Positions 50,012 through 59,342 are shown, counted from the first letter of the stretch. The stretch is DNA of 64,000 nt from Leptospira barantonii (GCF_002811925.1 NZ_NPDS01000004.1:124001-188000); one strand, 5' to 3'. Notes: generated from the sequence alone by a model not told the origin. A program made the numbers and translations.

Positions 50012-51214
50012 ATGGATGAAATTTTCAAAAGAATCAAAAATTTAGAACCATTGGATGTAGAAAAATTATTTACTTTGCTCGAAGGAAACCATGATAGAAA
50101 TTTTAAAATTGGTCAAACTGCCTCGCAATTAACTGAACAGTCATTAGCAATTGACATAGAATTTATATCAATGGATCCGGAATATAAATTTAACCTAATT
50201 CTTCAAAAGGATTTTAAAGGTAAAATAAATGATATTCGAATTAATAAGACTAAGAAGGGTGCATTTCCAAAAAAGGTGAAAGACAAAATTACACTTTATT
50301 TACTTTCCCTTATAGCGGACTTTGTAAGTGTAAAAAAAGAAAGTTACTGTTTTCGAAAATCAATCGAGTATATTGGCTATCCACTTGTTGGTGAATATTG
50401 GTTAAATAATAACATACGCATTTCTGAAGCTTTCTCGGATTCTTATAACGCGAATCTGTGTTTAACAAGTAGAGTTATATATGTAGATTTTAGAATTTTA
50501 GCTTTCAACAACAATCAATCGCACGTAGAATCAATTAAGCTATTTGATCAAATTCAAAATTACCTGTCTTTTGTTCAAGATGTAAATATACCAAGAAGTT
50601 CCCAAGGAATGGTTTGGATATATCCGATGCAAAATACTGAAACGAATGAAAGGAAATATTCAGGGTTTAAAGTGGAGCCATTACTAAATAGTAAATTACC
50701 AAAAAAAGGAGAGTTTGCAAAAGTTATAAATCCGACAGAATCAATATTGAAATTTACTCGCTCTAGAAAATATTTACCTTCTGAATTTCGAAAAGTATAT
50801 AAATGGCTCCAAAGCGAAAAAGTAGGCAACTGTCTCGCGAATGTATTTAGGCTTTATAGGATTTCAAAATTTTTAGAAGATCATTTCCCTTCAGCTTCTA
50901 TCGCATATTTAATAGCATCTGTAGAAGCCCTATCTGCTCTATCTCAGAATCATAAGAAAAAATTCGCTCAGTTCGTGCGAAAATACAACCCAGAAATTAA
51001 TAAAAACGATCGATTAATTGAAGAAATATATGGTACAATTAGGTCAGCCCACTTTCACTCCGGTGAATCGATTCTAGATCCAAATCCAACACATTTAATG
51101 ATTACATTGGATACGAATGAAATGATTAGACTAGATAGATTTGACAAAATTCGTTTTGTATTAAGAAACACGATTCTTAAATTTCTTCTTGAGGATTTGG
51201 CAAACGACGTCTAA
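50012..51214 (+). CDS. Cassette 18: Apea-like HEPN protein
   Basis: The 400-residue protein has an uncharacterised N-terminal ~270 residues. A helical C-terminus follows in which RLIEEIYGTIRSAHFHSGESI holds the R-x4-H signature of HEPN ribonucleases (R344, H349), in the Apea-like style of YGxRS..HGG. HEPN domains of this kind cut RNA in toxin and abortive-infection systems. The paired antitoxin, if any, is not in this cassette. The stop TAA lies within the GTCTAAC box of the next attC. The ATG is 10 bp after the previous attC. Confidence 0.78.
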   Translation: MDEIFKRIKNLEPLDVEKLFTLLEGNHDRNFKIGQTASQLTEQSLAIDIEFISMDPEYKFNLILQKDFKGKINDIRINKTKKGAFPKKVKDKITLYLLSLIADFVSVKKESYCFRKSIEYIGYPLVGEYWLNNNIRISEAFSDSYNANLCLTSRVIYVDFRILAFNNNQSHVESIKLFDQIQNYLSFVQDVNIPRSSQGMVWIYPMQNTETNERKYSGFKVEPLLNSKLPKKGEFAKVINPTESILKFTRSRKYLPSEFRKVYKWLQSEKVGNCLANVFRLYRISKFLEDHFPSASIAYLIASVEALSALSQNHKKKFAQFVRKYNPEINKNDRLIEEIYGTIRSAHFHSGESILDPNPTHLMITLDTNEMIRLDRFDKIRFVLRNTILKFLLEDLANDV

Positions 51215-51386
51215 CTTCGTCTCCTCGCTTCGTTCGAGATCGCTAATGCGACTTTCACTCCGGCTCCGCACTTTGCTTTGCCACTTCGGTTCGCGAGACG
51301 CGACTAAGGTCGCTCGAACCTTGTGCCAAGTCCTGCGCGCTTAATGCGCTTGGACACGCAACGTCGAGGATACTCTTTCGTTCGGC
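51209..51386 (+). repeat. attC site 18 (degenerate right end)
   Basis: Bounded by GTCTAAC and GTTCGGC. The right L box reads CGAGGATAC instead of CGAGGAGAC, and the R' box has C for A, so it may be recombination-poor. 178 bp; subfamily B. Confidence 0.8.
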
Positions 51387-51504
51387 GAAATCCATTAAGC
51401 GATTACTTCAGTCAAAATAATCTTTGTTCATTCTCCAAAATATAGAAGTGGTTTTAAAGTATTTTGATTTGATAAAAGTATAGAGAATTACCTTTAGGAT
51501 TAAT

Positions 51505-52131
51505 ATGGAAAAAGAAGAAAAGATGGAAATCGTTATAGTCGCTATGCGTAAAAGAGCGCTCCGTGCAAGGCGTTTTGCACAGATATTAATTGCTTTAATT
51601 GTAATCGTTGTTGCTTTTATGCTTTCTTTCTTTTTCACAAGTGCTCAAACGCTTCCTACTGCTGATGTTGCAAAAAGTACTGAAATAAAACTTCTTTTTT
51701 TCGATTATAAATTTAATGAAAATTTTCTTGGTTCAACAAATAAGGAGGATTTTAGTACTGATACAGCTGTAGAGAAAAGTGCCGTCGAGCTTTTAAAAGG
51801 CGAGAATTCCCGTTTAAAAGAAGAGGCAAGTCAACGGGCCTTTATGATTAATACTATTGGTTCCGCAATACTTAGAATTGGTTCAGTGTTTTTGGCAGTG
51901 TATCTGCTTCAAATTCTTGTTCATATAACACGATATCATTTTCGAATAGCTGATCATCTAGAAGCTATCTGTGACTCAATTCTCATTACGGAAGCCACTA
52001 ATAGTGAGCTTAAGGAAGTATTTGACATTCTTAGCTCCAAGGAAATAACTTTTGGACCTACCCCAAGTCCGGTATCTGACCGGGCTGTTGAATTAGTTAA
52101 AGGTACAATAAATAAAATTTCTGGTAAATAG
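51505..52131 (+). CDS. Cassette 19: hypothetical membrane protein
   Basis: The 208-residue protein has a basic N-terminus (MRKRALRARRF), a helix at ~25-47, a ~65-residue loop with a helical stretch (VEKSAVELLKGENSRLKEEASQRAF), a second helix at ~115-138 and a ~70-residue soluble tail. It resembles two-helix proteins with a periplasmic loop. No family is recognised. It is the last complete cassette gene. Confidence 0.72.
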   Translation: MEKEEKMEIVIVAMRKRALRARRFAQILIALIVIVVAFMLSFFFTSAQTLPTADVAKSTEIKLLFFDYKFNENFLGSTNKEDFSTDTAVEKSAVELLKGENSRLKEEASQRAFMINTIGSAILRIGSVFLAVYLLQILVHITRYHFRIADHLEAICDSILITEATNSELKEVFDILSSKEITFGPTPSPVSDRAVELVKGTINKISGK

Positions 52132-52158
52132 AATACATCTACTGATTTAATGGACTTC

Positions 52159-52236
52159 GCCTAACTGCGGCTTCTCGCGGCGCTTCAGGATTGCTTCGCA
52201 ACCTTCGCTTGGCCTTCGGCACATTTGCTTTGTAAC
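52159..52236 (+). repeat. attC site 19, truncated
   Basis: It starts GCCTAACTGCGGCTTCTCG like subfamily A and follows the consensus to CACATTTGCTTTGTAAC, then stops matching. The right half, with L' and R', is missing. Confidence 0.8.
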
Positions 52237-52237
52237 A

Positions 52238-52738
52238 TGGTTAAATTTAGGCAACAATGCTTCGACTTTAATTTTTGGTATATGCTACTTGTTGCTTCAT
52301 TCTAAAAGTAGGTACTTTCCCGCTTTTATTATTTTAATTTCGATATCTGTGATTGGAATCGCGGCGATTGAATATAACTTAGAGAGTGGATCTGTAGAGG
52401 AAGGTAAATTTAATGATTATAAAAACTATGTTCACCTTTTCTATAGTATTTCTAGAAATTCTTGTGCGGTCGCAATGATCTTGTTTGCCGGTAGGTTAGA
52501 GAGCTCGGTAATGGGAGCGCCGTTACCTTTGGTCTTTATTTTTTATCTGTATGGGGCCAGTCAGTTTTTATCGTACGATTTCGTTATAATATTTTTAATT
52601 GGAAAAATTAGCTATTTTCTCTTTTTCGATTGGCTGTTCTCGACAGGAAGATTACAATTTTTCTTTGAGATTACGCCAAAAATTGAGAATACTTTAGTGG
52701 AAGAAAGGGAATCCTTTTTAAAAAGTGATTCGTTATGA
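52238..52738 (+). pseudogene. 5'-truncated membrane protein gene
   Basis: The frame ending at 52738 reads as a membrane protein with about four helices. A TTG at 52289 could start a 149-residue product (LLLHSKSRYFPAFIILISISVIGIAAIEYN), but upstream the same frame continues as plausible protein (WLNLGNNASTLIFGICYLLLHS) right up to the point where the attC breaks off, and then runs open into attC sequence. The start of the gene thus seems to have been lost in the deletion that truncated the attC. It may still be expressed as a fusion or be dead. Confidence 0.6.
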
Positions 52739-52803
52739 ATTCGTCACCGCCTTCACTCACTCCATTCTTCTCTCGCACTTCCTCCTCATCCACCCAAATC
52801 CCG

Positions 52804-52832
52804 TTGACAAAGACTACGTTTGACCTTACATT
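52804..52832 (+). promoter_or_regulatory. Promoter of the RibD-like gene
   Basis: TTGACA (52804-52809) and TACATT (52827-52832) are separated by 17 bp and lie about 35 bp ahead of the start at 52867, marking the return to ordinary chromosome. Confidence 0.6.
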
Positions 52833-52866
52833 TTGAGTTCAGCCTAATTGAACCAGGAGCTTGGTC

Positions 52867-53463
52867 ATGAGAAAAATTATCGTACTTGAATTCCTCACGT
52901 TAGATGGTGTTATACAAGCCGGAGGCGGGCCAGAGGAAGATACCAGTGGCGACTTCGTTTATGGCGGATGGCAAGTTCCATATTCTGACGATGTAATTGG
53001 ATCAGTCATGGCCCAGCAAATGAATGTGCCCTTCGATCTTCTATTAGGACGAAAGACCTTTGACATTTGGGAATCCTACTGGCCGAAACATACTGACGTT
53101 TGGCCGCGCGTAATGACTGCGACCAAATACGTCGCTTCAAATACAAAAACTTCGAGTGAATGGCGACCTTCCGTTTTTTTGGGCGGTGACATTGTTGCAA
53201 AAATCATAAAGCTCAAGCAAGATGAAGGGCCGGATTTACACGTTTACGGAAGCGCAAATCTTGTGCAGACTCTTATGAAGCATGATTTGGTGGACGAGTT
53301 TTGGCTCAAAATATATCCACTGACCTTGGGAAGTGGAAAGAGGTTGTTTATGGAAGGTACGATTCCCGCGGCATTCAAAGTAACGGAAAGTCGAATTTCT
53401 CCAAACGGTATCATCATTGCGAATTACAAACGTTTTGGTAAGGTTGAAACGGGAAGTTTCTAA
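52867..53463 (+). CDS. Dihydrofolate reductase-fold (RibD C-terminal-like) protein
   Basis: The 198-residue protein matches the RibD-C/YyaP-type family: it begins [24 protein letters not shown], has [16 protein letters not shown] and [37 protein letters not shown]. The fold binds NADPH. It is expected to be a cytosolic reductase of unknown substrate. An AGGAG site lies before the ATG at 52867. Confidence 0.87.
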   Translation: MRKIIVLEFLTLDGVIQAGGGPEEDTSGDFVYGGWQVPYSDDVIGSVMAQQMNVPFDLLLGRKTFDIWESYWPKHTDVWPRVMTATKYVASNTKTSSEWRPSVFLGGDIVAKIIKLKQDEGPDLHVYGSANLVQTLMKHDLVDEFWLKIYPLTLGSGKRLFMEGTIPAAFKVTESRISPNGIIIANYKRFGKVETGSF

Positions 53464-53615
53464 AAGCTACACGTAGTTCTATAGTTTCAGGGCGAGCATT
53501 CGACGAGCGGATTTCATCGTTTTAATGAGAATTTAAAATCGAATAAGAATATTATAATGTATTGCACAAGTGTAGCCGATTCTCCGAACCTAAATTCGTC
53601 GTATCATTTTCAAAA

Positions 53616-54047
53616 ATGAGATCTCATATCACCGTCTTAATCCACAGTTCTACAAAAGATATATATACATCTTTAAAGCAAGCTCTGGAACCACATCGCC
53701 TCAATGAGGACAAAATCGAATCGATTCGTTCCCATCATTGGGACTATTGGATTTTCCCCGATGAACCGGCGCTTTTTGATAAAGAATTGGAAGCAAGTTA
53801 CCCGAACGCGTCTTCGGAGATTTTAGAAAATTCAAGTTATGTCAGGAACTTACCGGAAGATTATTCGACTTCCGGAATTATACGTTTGGACGGCGCCTGG
53901 ATCGATCTTCAAGATTTCGGCTGGAAGATGCTCAAAAAGCCTTCGTCGGATAACGACAAGGCGTGGAAAAAATGGGTAAGGCATTTTGGGCAAATTTTGG
54001 ATGAGAATTCTGATCAAATTTGTGTACAAGTAAACATTCATTGTTGA
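53616..54047 (+). CDS. Hypothetical protein
   Basis: This 143-residue soluble protein (MRSHITVLIHSSTKDIYTSLKQALEPHRLNEDKIESIRSHHWDYWIFPDEP..) contains many aromatic residues and several His/Asp pairs. It resembles small immunity-type or uncharacterised cytosolic proteins, but I recognise no specific family. The ATG at 53616 is chosen; a longer frame from a TTG at 53562 has a less protein-like N-terminus. Confidence 0.65.
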   Translation: MRSHITVLIHSSTKDIYTSLKQALEPHRLNEDKIESIRSHHWDYWIFPDEPALFDKELEASYPNASSEILENSSYVRNLPEDYSTSGIIRLDGAWIDLQDFGWKMLKKPSSDNDKAWKKWVRHFGQILDENSDQICVQVNIHC

Positions 54048-54183
54048 AAGAAAGAATCCATTCTATGTCCAATTTTCTCAAATTCGATTGATAAAGAGGT
54101 GAACCACTAAACACAAAGGAGTGCGATAAAATGAATTTGTTCGCATTAATATGTTATTCGGACATCACCGACGGAGTCAATTT

Positions 54184-55125
54184 ATGAAACGGAAACTGAT
54201 CTGGCTGATCCCCGTTCTCCCGATTTTAGTTTTACTGATCCTTTGCGCGGGACTTTGGTCCGCAAGCAATCAACTTCTATTCCCGTCTTGGCACGGAGTT
54301 GTTAAGGATTTATCCGTTTGTAAACAAGAAGCCGAAACACATTGGGGTAAAGGTTGCGGAAATTTAAGAGCAACGAAAGAATTCGAATTTGAAGAAGTCA
54401 AAATTCTTTCCATAAATGGTTACGAACTTCCCGGTTGGCAAATCGAAACAAGGAAGAACGGATTCTCCCGATCTCAAGGAGCGATCCTGTTAGTTCACGG
54501 AGGGGGAAGCGATCGAAGAGAGATGACGAGGCACATTCGATTCTTTTTGAAAAACAAACTCGACGTTTTGACGTTCGATCTAGGATGTCACGGAGACGCG
54601 CCTTGCCCGGTCGAAGGATTGACTTACGGACATAGAGAATCGCGGGACGTATTCTCCGCGTATCTTTATCTTTTGAAAAAATATAAGAAAGTCTACGCAA
54701 TGGGTTCGTCGATAGGAGCGGGTTCGATTCTCATCGCATTGCCTCAGATGCCGAAATTGAAAGCGGTTATAGCGGAGAATCCGATGGAAAGTTTTCAAAG
54801 ATTGATTTTTGATTCTCCGGAAGCGCAGTCGGCTCCTAAAAAATTCGTTCAAGCGATGATCGACTTATCGATGTTACGCGGTCGGTTCGACGGGTTGTTG
54901 AACCCGAAAAATTCATTGCGTCTTGAAAGCGGTGTGCCGATTTATTTCATTCACAGCCAAAAAGATCGAGTAGTATCGTATCGGCAAACGCAGGATTTGT
55001 TCGACTTATACGAAGGACCAAAGACGATTTGGCTTCCCGATTTCGGAGATCACGGAACGATTCGTGATATTCATCCGGAAGAATACGAACAAAAACTTTC
55101 GAACTTTTTAATGCGAACGGAGTAA
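54184..55125 (+). CDS. Membrane-anchored alpha/beta hydrolase
   Basis: The 313-residue protein has an N-terminal membrane anchor (IWLIPVLPILVLLILCAGLW). An alpha/beta-hydrolase domain follows, with the oxyanion-region HGGGSDR, nucleophile elbow GSSIGAGS, acid in SQKDRVV and catalytic His in FGDHGTIRD. It probably hydrolyses an ester or amide outside the inner membrane. The substrate is unknown. The ATG at 54184 has a CGGAG site. The DGPF gene starts 4 bp after its stop, so the genes are probably cotranscribed. Confidence 0.85.
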   Translation: MKRKLIWLIPVLPILVLLILCAGLWSASNQLLFPSWHGVVKDLSVCKQEAETHWGKGCGNLRATKEFEFEEVKILSINGYELPGWQIETRKNGFSRSQGAILLVHGGGSDRREMTRHIRFFLKNKLDVLTFDLGCHGDAPCPVEGLTYGHRESRDVFSAYLYLLKKYKKVYAMGSSIGAGSILIALPQMPKLKAVIAENPMESFQRLIFDSPEAQSAPKKFVQAMIDLSMLRGRFDGLLNPKNSLRLESGVPIYFIHSQKDRVVSYRQTQDLFDLYEGPKTIWLPDFGDHGTIRDIHPEEYEQKLSNFLMRTE

Positions 55126-55129
55126 AATT

Positions 55130-55486
55130 ATGGATGAATTCTTAATCTTAATGCGCTTGGACCTCGTCACAAAAGAAGCTCAACCTTCTCCGGAACAACT
55201 CGAAGTTTATATGAAACAATACCACGATTGGGTGGGAAAAATCATTTCGCTTAACAAATTCTCCGGAGGAACGGGCTTATCGACCGAAGGTAAGGTGATT
55301 CGATCGAACGGAATCGTTACGGATGGTCCTTATGTGGATATCAAAGAATCGATCGCCGGTTTTATCGTAATCAAAGCGAAAGATTTCGAAGAAGCCGCGA
55401 GCATCGCAAAGGAATGTCCGATCTTAAACGGAGACGGCAACAGCGTAGAAGTCAGAAAAATAATAGGTGTTCACGAGAATCAATGA
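55130..55486 (+). CDS. DGPF (YCII-related) protein coupled to ECF sigma factor
   Basis: The 118-residue protein carries the DGPF signature (IVTDGPYVDIKESIAGFIVIKAKDFEEAASIAKECPIL) in a YCII-type ferredoxin-like fold. DGPF proteins are the standard genomic partners of ECF42 sigma factors. Its stop overlaps the sigma factor start (ATGA), so the two are translationally coupled. Its chemistry is unknown. Confidence 0.87.
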   Translation: MDEFLILMRLDLVTKEAQPSPEQLEVYMKQYHDWVGKIISLNKFSGGTGLSTEGKVIRSNGIVTDGPYVDIKESIAGFIVIKAKDFEEAASIAKECPILNGDGNSVEVRKIIGVHENQ

Positions 55487-56769
55487 ATGATCGAGTTCTT
55501 CTTCGGATTAGAAGAAGAACTTTTTTTAAGATGGAGAATGGAGAATTAATACCTCATCTTTTTCGAACGGAATACGGAAAGATCGTTTCCGTTCTTTCCA
55601 AACGTTTCGGTTTGGATCGTATGGATATTGCGGAAGATATAGCGAGTGAAACTTTTTTAACCGCATCTCAGGTTTGGGGAATCAAAGGTGTTCCTCAAAA
55701 CCCGAGCGCATGGCTTTATAACGTCGCAAAGAATAAGGCGAAAAATCATCTGCAACGAGATTTTGTATTCTCCGATAAGATAGTTCCCGAACTCAAAAGA
55801 GCGCATTCGGAGTTTTTGGAAAATTTTTGGGAGAAGGAGATCGATCTTACCTCGCACAATATCATCGACAGTCAACTTCGGATGATGTTTACGATCTGTC
55901 ATCCTTCGATTCCGGAAGAAGCTCAGATCGGTTTGGCGCTTCGTATTCTCTGCGGTTTCGGGATCGAAGAAATCGCGGACGCATTTTTGACGAACAAGGA
56001 AACGATCAATAAACGTTTGTTTCGCGCCAAAGAAAAATTAAAACGGGAAAGAATTAGAATCGAACTTCCGAGTTCCGCCGAGATCGAAGATCGTCTAAAC
56101 GTTGTTTTGCGAACGATCTATCTTTTGTTCAACGAGGGTTACTATTCCACAAGTCAAAACGAGATTCTTAGGAAGGATCTTTGTTTCGAAGCGTTTCGTT
56201 TGTGTCGTCTTCTTGCCGAGAACGAAATTACGAATCTTCCGCAAGTGAACGCGCTTTTGTCTTTGATTTGTTTTCATTCTTCCCGATTTTCCGCGAGACA
56301 AAATGAAAAGGGCGAATCGATTCTTTACCAAGATCAGGACCCGAACCTTTGGGATCGGAATCTCATCGTTCAAGGCGGTTATTTTTTAAGTCTTTCCGCA
56401 AAAGGAAATCGGATTTCCAAATATCATTTAGAAGCCGAAATCGCTTATTGGCATACTCAAAAAGAGGATTCTCCGAGTAAATGGGAGAATATACTGCAAG
56501 CCTACGATCGCTTGCTGAAAATTGAATATTCTTCCTTTGCGGCTTTGAATCGAATTTACGCGTTGTCCAAAGTGAAAGGCAAAGAAAAAGCGATTCTCGA
56601 AGCGGAGAAACTCACTCTCAATGAGAATCGTTTTTATCACGCGCTTTTAGGCGAACTCTACTCGAATTTTGACGATCTAAAAGCGAAAGCGAGTTTTAAA
56701 AAAGCTCTTTCTCTTGCGAAGACTGAATCCGACCGGACTGCTCTTCAAAAAAGAATCGATCGCTTCTGA
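55483..56769 (+). CDS. ECF42-type RNA polymerase sigma factor with C-terminal extension
   Basis: The 428-residue protein has sigma region 2 (ETFLTASQVWGIKGVPQNPSAWLYNVAKNKAKNHLQRD), region 4 (EEAQIGLALRILCGFGIEEIADAFLTNKETINKRLFRAKEKLKRERI), then a DUF6596 segment (VLRTIYLLFNEGYYSTSQ) and a helical TPR-like tail of ~200 residues. This long extension is typical of ECF42 factors, which lack a classical anti-sigma factor and depend on the tail for activity. It probably controls its own operon, including the DGPF gene. An internal ATG at 55531 is an alternative start. Confidence 0.87.
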   Translation: MNDRVLLRIRRRTFFKMENGELIPHLFRTEYGKIVSVLSKRFGLDRMDIAEDIASETFLTASQVWGIKGVPQNPSAWLYNVAKNKAKNHLQRDFVFSDKIVPELKRAHSEFLENFWEKEIDLTSHNIIDSQLRMMFTICHPSIPEEAQIGLALRILCGFGIEEIADAFLTNKETINKRLFRAKEKLKRERIRIELPSSAEIEDRLNVVLRTIYLLFNEGYYSTSQNEILRKDLCFEAFRLCRLLAENEITNLPQVNALLSLICFHSSRFSARQNEKGESILYQDQDPNLWDRNLIVQGGYFLSLSAKGNRISKYHLEAEIAYWHTQKEDSPSKWENILQAYDRLLKIEYSSFAALNRIYALSKVKGKEKAILEAEKLTLNENRFYHALLGELYSNFDDLKAKASFKKALSLAKTESDRTALQKRIDRF

Positions 56770-56810
56770 AACTGTTGATGGACAAGGCCGCGATCAGACT
56801 TTCCGTTTCC
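56768..56810 (+). repeat. 43-bp direct repeat, copy 1
   Basis: It lies directly after the sigma factor stop and matches 57979-58021 at all but three or four positions. In one frame it encodes KLLMDKAAIRLSVS and a stop, the same C-terminal peptide as the following gene, so it looks like the tail left from another copy of that gene. Confidence 0.85.
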
Positions 56811-56887
56811 CTTTAATATTTTAAACCGACTTAAAAAACACAGATAACGATTTTATACTGTGCCAGCGACATTTGCGGAGGACATAA

Positions 56888-58024
56888 TTGAGACTTTCTC
56901 TAAAAGATATTGATGATATATTCTCGGCTTTGATCGAGTTGGATTCCGACAAACAGGACTATCAAATTTCCATAAAGGAATACACCGCGTGTTTATCGAA
57001 AGAACATTTGATGAAAATTCTCATCGGTAAAAAGAGCGAGAGTTGGCAATCCTTTAAGGCGGATCTTGTTTCTTATCTATCCAAATTGGGTTTTGAATGG
57101 AAGCCATCGCAAGGCCAAGGTGGACCGATGAAATTGACTAAGGTATATCTTCCTCGTGGAATCGGAACTCTTCTTGCGAAGAGAATTTTTGATACGATAC
57201 AGGACGGAGAATTGGGGGAGGCCTTATCTTTCATTTTTCCGAATATGATGAATTATTTAAAAAACGACCCTTCGATTTTGAACCTATCGGCGGTGCGAGA
57301 AGGTTTTAAGGATTATGTTTTCAACAACAGCACCTATAAGTTTAAGAGAGGTAAGGGGAATTATTTTTATAAGACGAAAAACGAATTCGTCTATTATGGA
57401 AACGAGAACAAACAAGACGAGATCGGTCTTGGAAAATTAATTCTTCCTAAGCTCGCGGAATGTCTTTCTTTGGAAGTCAGAGACGCTCAATTCGATCGGG
57501 GAGGCGGTAAACTTCAGAATTATGATTTCGTAGGATATAAGATCGAATCGGATCTGAATTTCGACACTCTTTCGGTTTACACCTTTGAATTGAAGGCTTC
57601 GAATTCGATCGACTCGATTACAAAAGCGATCAGTCAGGCGATCAATTATAAATCTTTTTCGAATTATTCGTATATTATCATTCCGATGTTTGATTATGAA
57701 CTCTTTCACGATAAGGATCGTTTTGAAACGTTTAAACAACTCTGTAGCGCGAACGAGATCGGAATCATTTCAATCGAATTCAACGAGAACAACGAACTCA
57801 AGGAAGTCTATGAAGTGACTTCTCCTCCGAGAAGAGAACTTTTTGAAAAAACTACCGCTTTTGAAATACTTGAGAATGAGAATTTGGAAACCTGTCCGCT
57901 TTGTAAAAGAATCGTTTCTAAAACGGGAAGAAACAATTGTTCCTGGCTACTGGCGATCGATAACGACAATCAATGTATGAAACTGCTAATGGACAAGGCC
58001 GCGATCAGACTTTCCGTTTCCTAA
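56888..58024 (+). CDS. PD-(D/E)XK-like nuclease candidate with C-terminal zinc knuckle
   Basis: The 378-residue protein starts with a TTG after a GGAG site. The N-terminal ~90 residues are helical. The central part has a nuclease-like pattern: KLQNYDFVGYKIES...SVYTFELKASNSIDSITKAISQAINYKSFSNYSYIIIPM, with a candidate aspartate (YDF) and ExK (FELKAS) followed by a Q-rich helix, as in PD-(D/E)XK enzymes. The C-terminus has CPLCKR...NNC...QC, a probable zinc site. A restriction or repair nuclease is a fair guess, but no methylase accompanies it. The gene is bracketed by 43-bp direct repeats. Confidence 0.68.
   Translation: MRLSLKDIDDIFSALIELDSDKQDYQISIKEYTACLSKEHLMKILIGKKSESWQSFKADLVSYLSKLGFEWKPSQGQGGPMKLTKVYLPRGIGTLLAKRIFDTIQDGELGEALSFIFPNMMNYLKNDPSILNLSAVREGFKDYVFNNSTYKFKRGKGNYFYKTKNEFVYYGNENKQDEIGLGKLILPKLAECLSLEVRDAQFDRGGGKLQNYDFVGYKIESDLNFDTLSVYTFELKASNSIDSITKAISQAINYKSFSNYSYIIIPMFDYELFHDKDRFETFKQLCSANEIGIISIEFNENNELKEVYEVTSPPRRELFEKTTAFEILENENLETCPLCKRIVSKTGRNNCSWLLAIDNDNQCMKLLMDKAAIRLSVS
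57979..58021 (+). repeat. 43-bp direct repeat, copy 2
   Basis: It forms the last 14 codons of the nuclease-like gene. The copies are 1211 bp apart and bracket the whole gene. Confidence 0.85.
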
Positions 58025-58160
58025 ACTCCTTCTTTTTCGAATCGATTCGTTTTTATAAGACGACCAAAAACAAAGAAGGCTAATTCATTCTAAGTTCTTG
58101 CTTTCTCCGATAAGATTTCGATCTTTGGTTTTGAATCATTGGAGAATGGATATTTTTGGA

Positions 58161-59342
58161 ATGAACGCCGTAAAAAATGAAAACGCATTTTTGATTTGTA
58201 TGCTCCTGGGACTTGGTTCCGTTTTGGGACTTTCCGGGATCGATTTGGTTCTTCCGAGCATTCCTTCCTTACCCGAAATTTTGGGAGGAGATCAGACCGC
58301 TTCCCAATTTGTGATCGCGTCCTTTGTCGCCGGGACGGCGTTCGGAATGCTTTTGTTCGGGAATCTTGCTTCTCGGATCGGAACTTCTTCACTTTTATTT
58401 TCCTCTCTCACGTTATACGCCATTGCATCCTTTGTTTGTTCTTTTGCGGAGAATCTGGACGTTCTGATTCTTTGCAGATTCTTTCAAGGGCTTTTCTCTT
58501 CCGCGCCCGCCGTTCTGGCTCCTGGGATCGCGAAAAATCTTTTCGATGAAAAGGGAGCGACCAAGGCTCTCGGAATGTTGGGAAGTGTAGAATCCTTAGT
58601 TCCCGCGTTGGCTCCGATCGTGGGAGTTTGGCTTTTGACTTTCGGAACTTGGAAGTATTCTTTTTTTCTCACGGCCTTTCTTTCCATTCTTCTTGCGCTT
58701 GTTTTCTTGTTCGTTCGCATCGACAACGTCGGCGTTCCATCGAACGGAAAACAAGGCTCTTATCTTTCCTTACTGAAATCCCCCGTCTTTCAAAGATATT
58801 CCCTCAGCCAAGCATTGAACTTAGGCGGTTTGTTGGTTTTTGTTTTCGGCGCTCCGGTAGTGATCGTAAAAACGATGAACTCGGATATCTCCAAGTTCGC
58901 GCAGATGCAAACAATCGGAGTCGCGTTTTTTATCGCTGGCGCGGTTTTGTCTCCTTCCGTTCTCAGTCGAAAACTCAAACCGGAACGTCTGATCACGATC
59001 GGAACCCTTTGTTCTTTGATCTCTTCGATTCTTCTGGTAGTATATTCAATTTTTGGAAACAACAATCCGAATGTGGTTCTTATGATCTTTCCTTTGATGA
59101 ACGTCGGCTTGGGACTTCGCGGACCGACCGGATTCTTAAGAGGAATCATCTCCGCAAACGGAGACGACAACCGAGCTTCTTCTTTGATTCTTCTTTCGAT
59201 CATCACGGTCACTTCGGGCGGAACCGCGCTGATCGCTCCGTTTTTGAACTACGGTCTTTTTGCTTTGAGTTTATTCGCGGGAGTTTTGCATCTGGCGGCC
59301 TGTTTGGTTTTACTTTTCCTACCTAAGTTGCCCGAGTCCTAA
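58161..59342 (+). CDS. MFS multidrug exporter (Bcr/CflA-like)
   Basis: The ~393-residue protein has 12 predicted helices and the DHA1 Bcr/CflA-type start (LLGLGSVLGLSGIDLVLPSIPSLPEILGGDQTASQFVIASFVAGTAFGMLLFGNLASRIG), with the motif-A-like loop GNLASRIGTSS and the motif C region LGMLGSVESLVPALAPIVGVWL. It should export small hydrophobic compounds using the proton gradient. The start is uncertain: ATGs at 58146 and 58161 are both possible. Confidence 0.86.
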   Translation: MNAVKNENAFLICMLLGLGSVLGLSGIDLVLPSIPSLPEILGGDQTASQFVIASFVAGTAFGMLLFGNLASRIGTSSLLFSSLTLYAIASFVCSFAENLDVLILCRFFQGLFSSAPAVLAPGIAKNLFDEKGATKALGMLGSVESLVPALAPIVGVWLLTFGTWKYSFFLTAFLSILLALVFLFVRIDNVGVPSNGKQGSYLSLLKSPVFQRYSLSQALNLGGLLVFVFGAPVVIVKTMNSDISKFAQMQTIGVAFFIAGAVLSPSVLSRKLKPERLITIGTLCSLISSILLVVYSIFGNNNPNVVLMIFPLMNVGLGLRGPTGFLRGIISANGDDNRASSLILLSIITVTSGGTALIAPFLNYGLFALSLFAGVLHLAACLVLLFLPKLPES

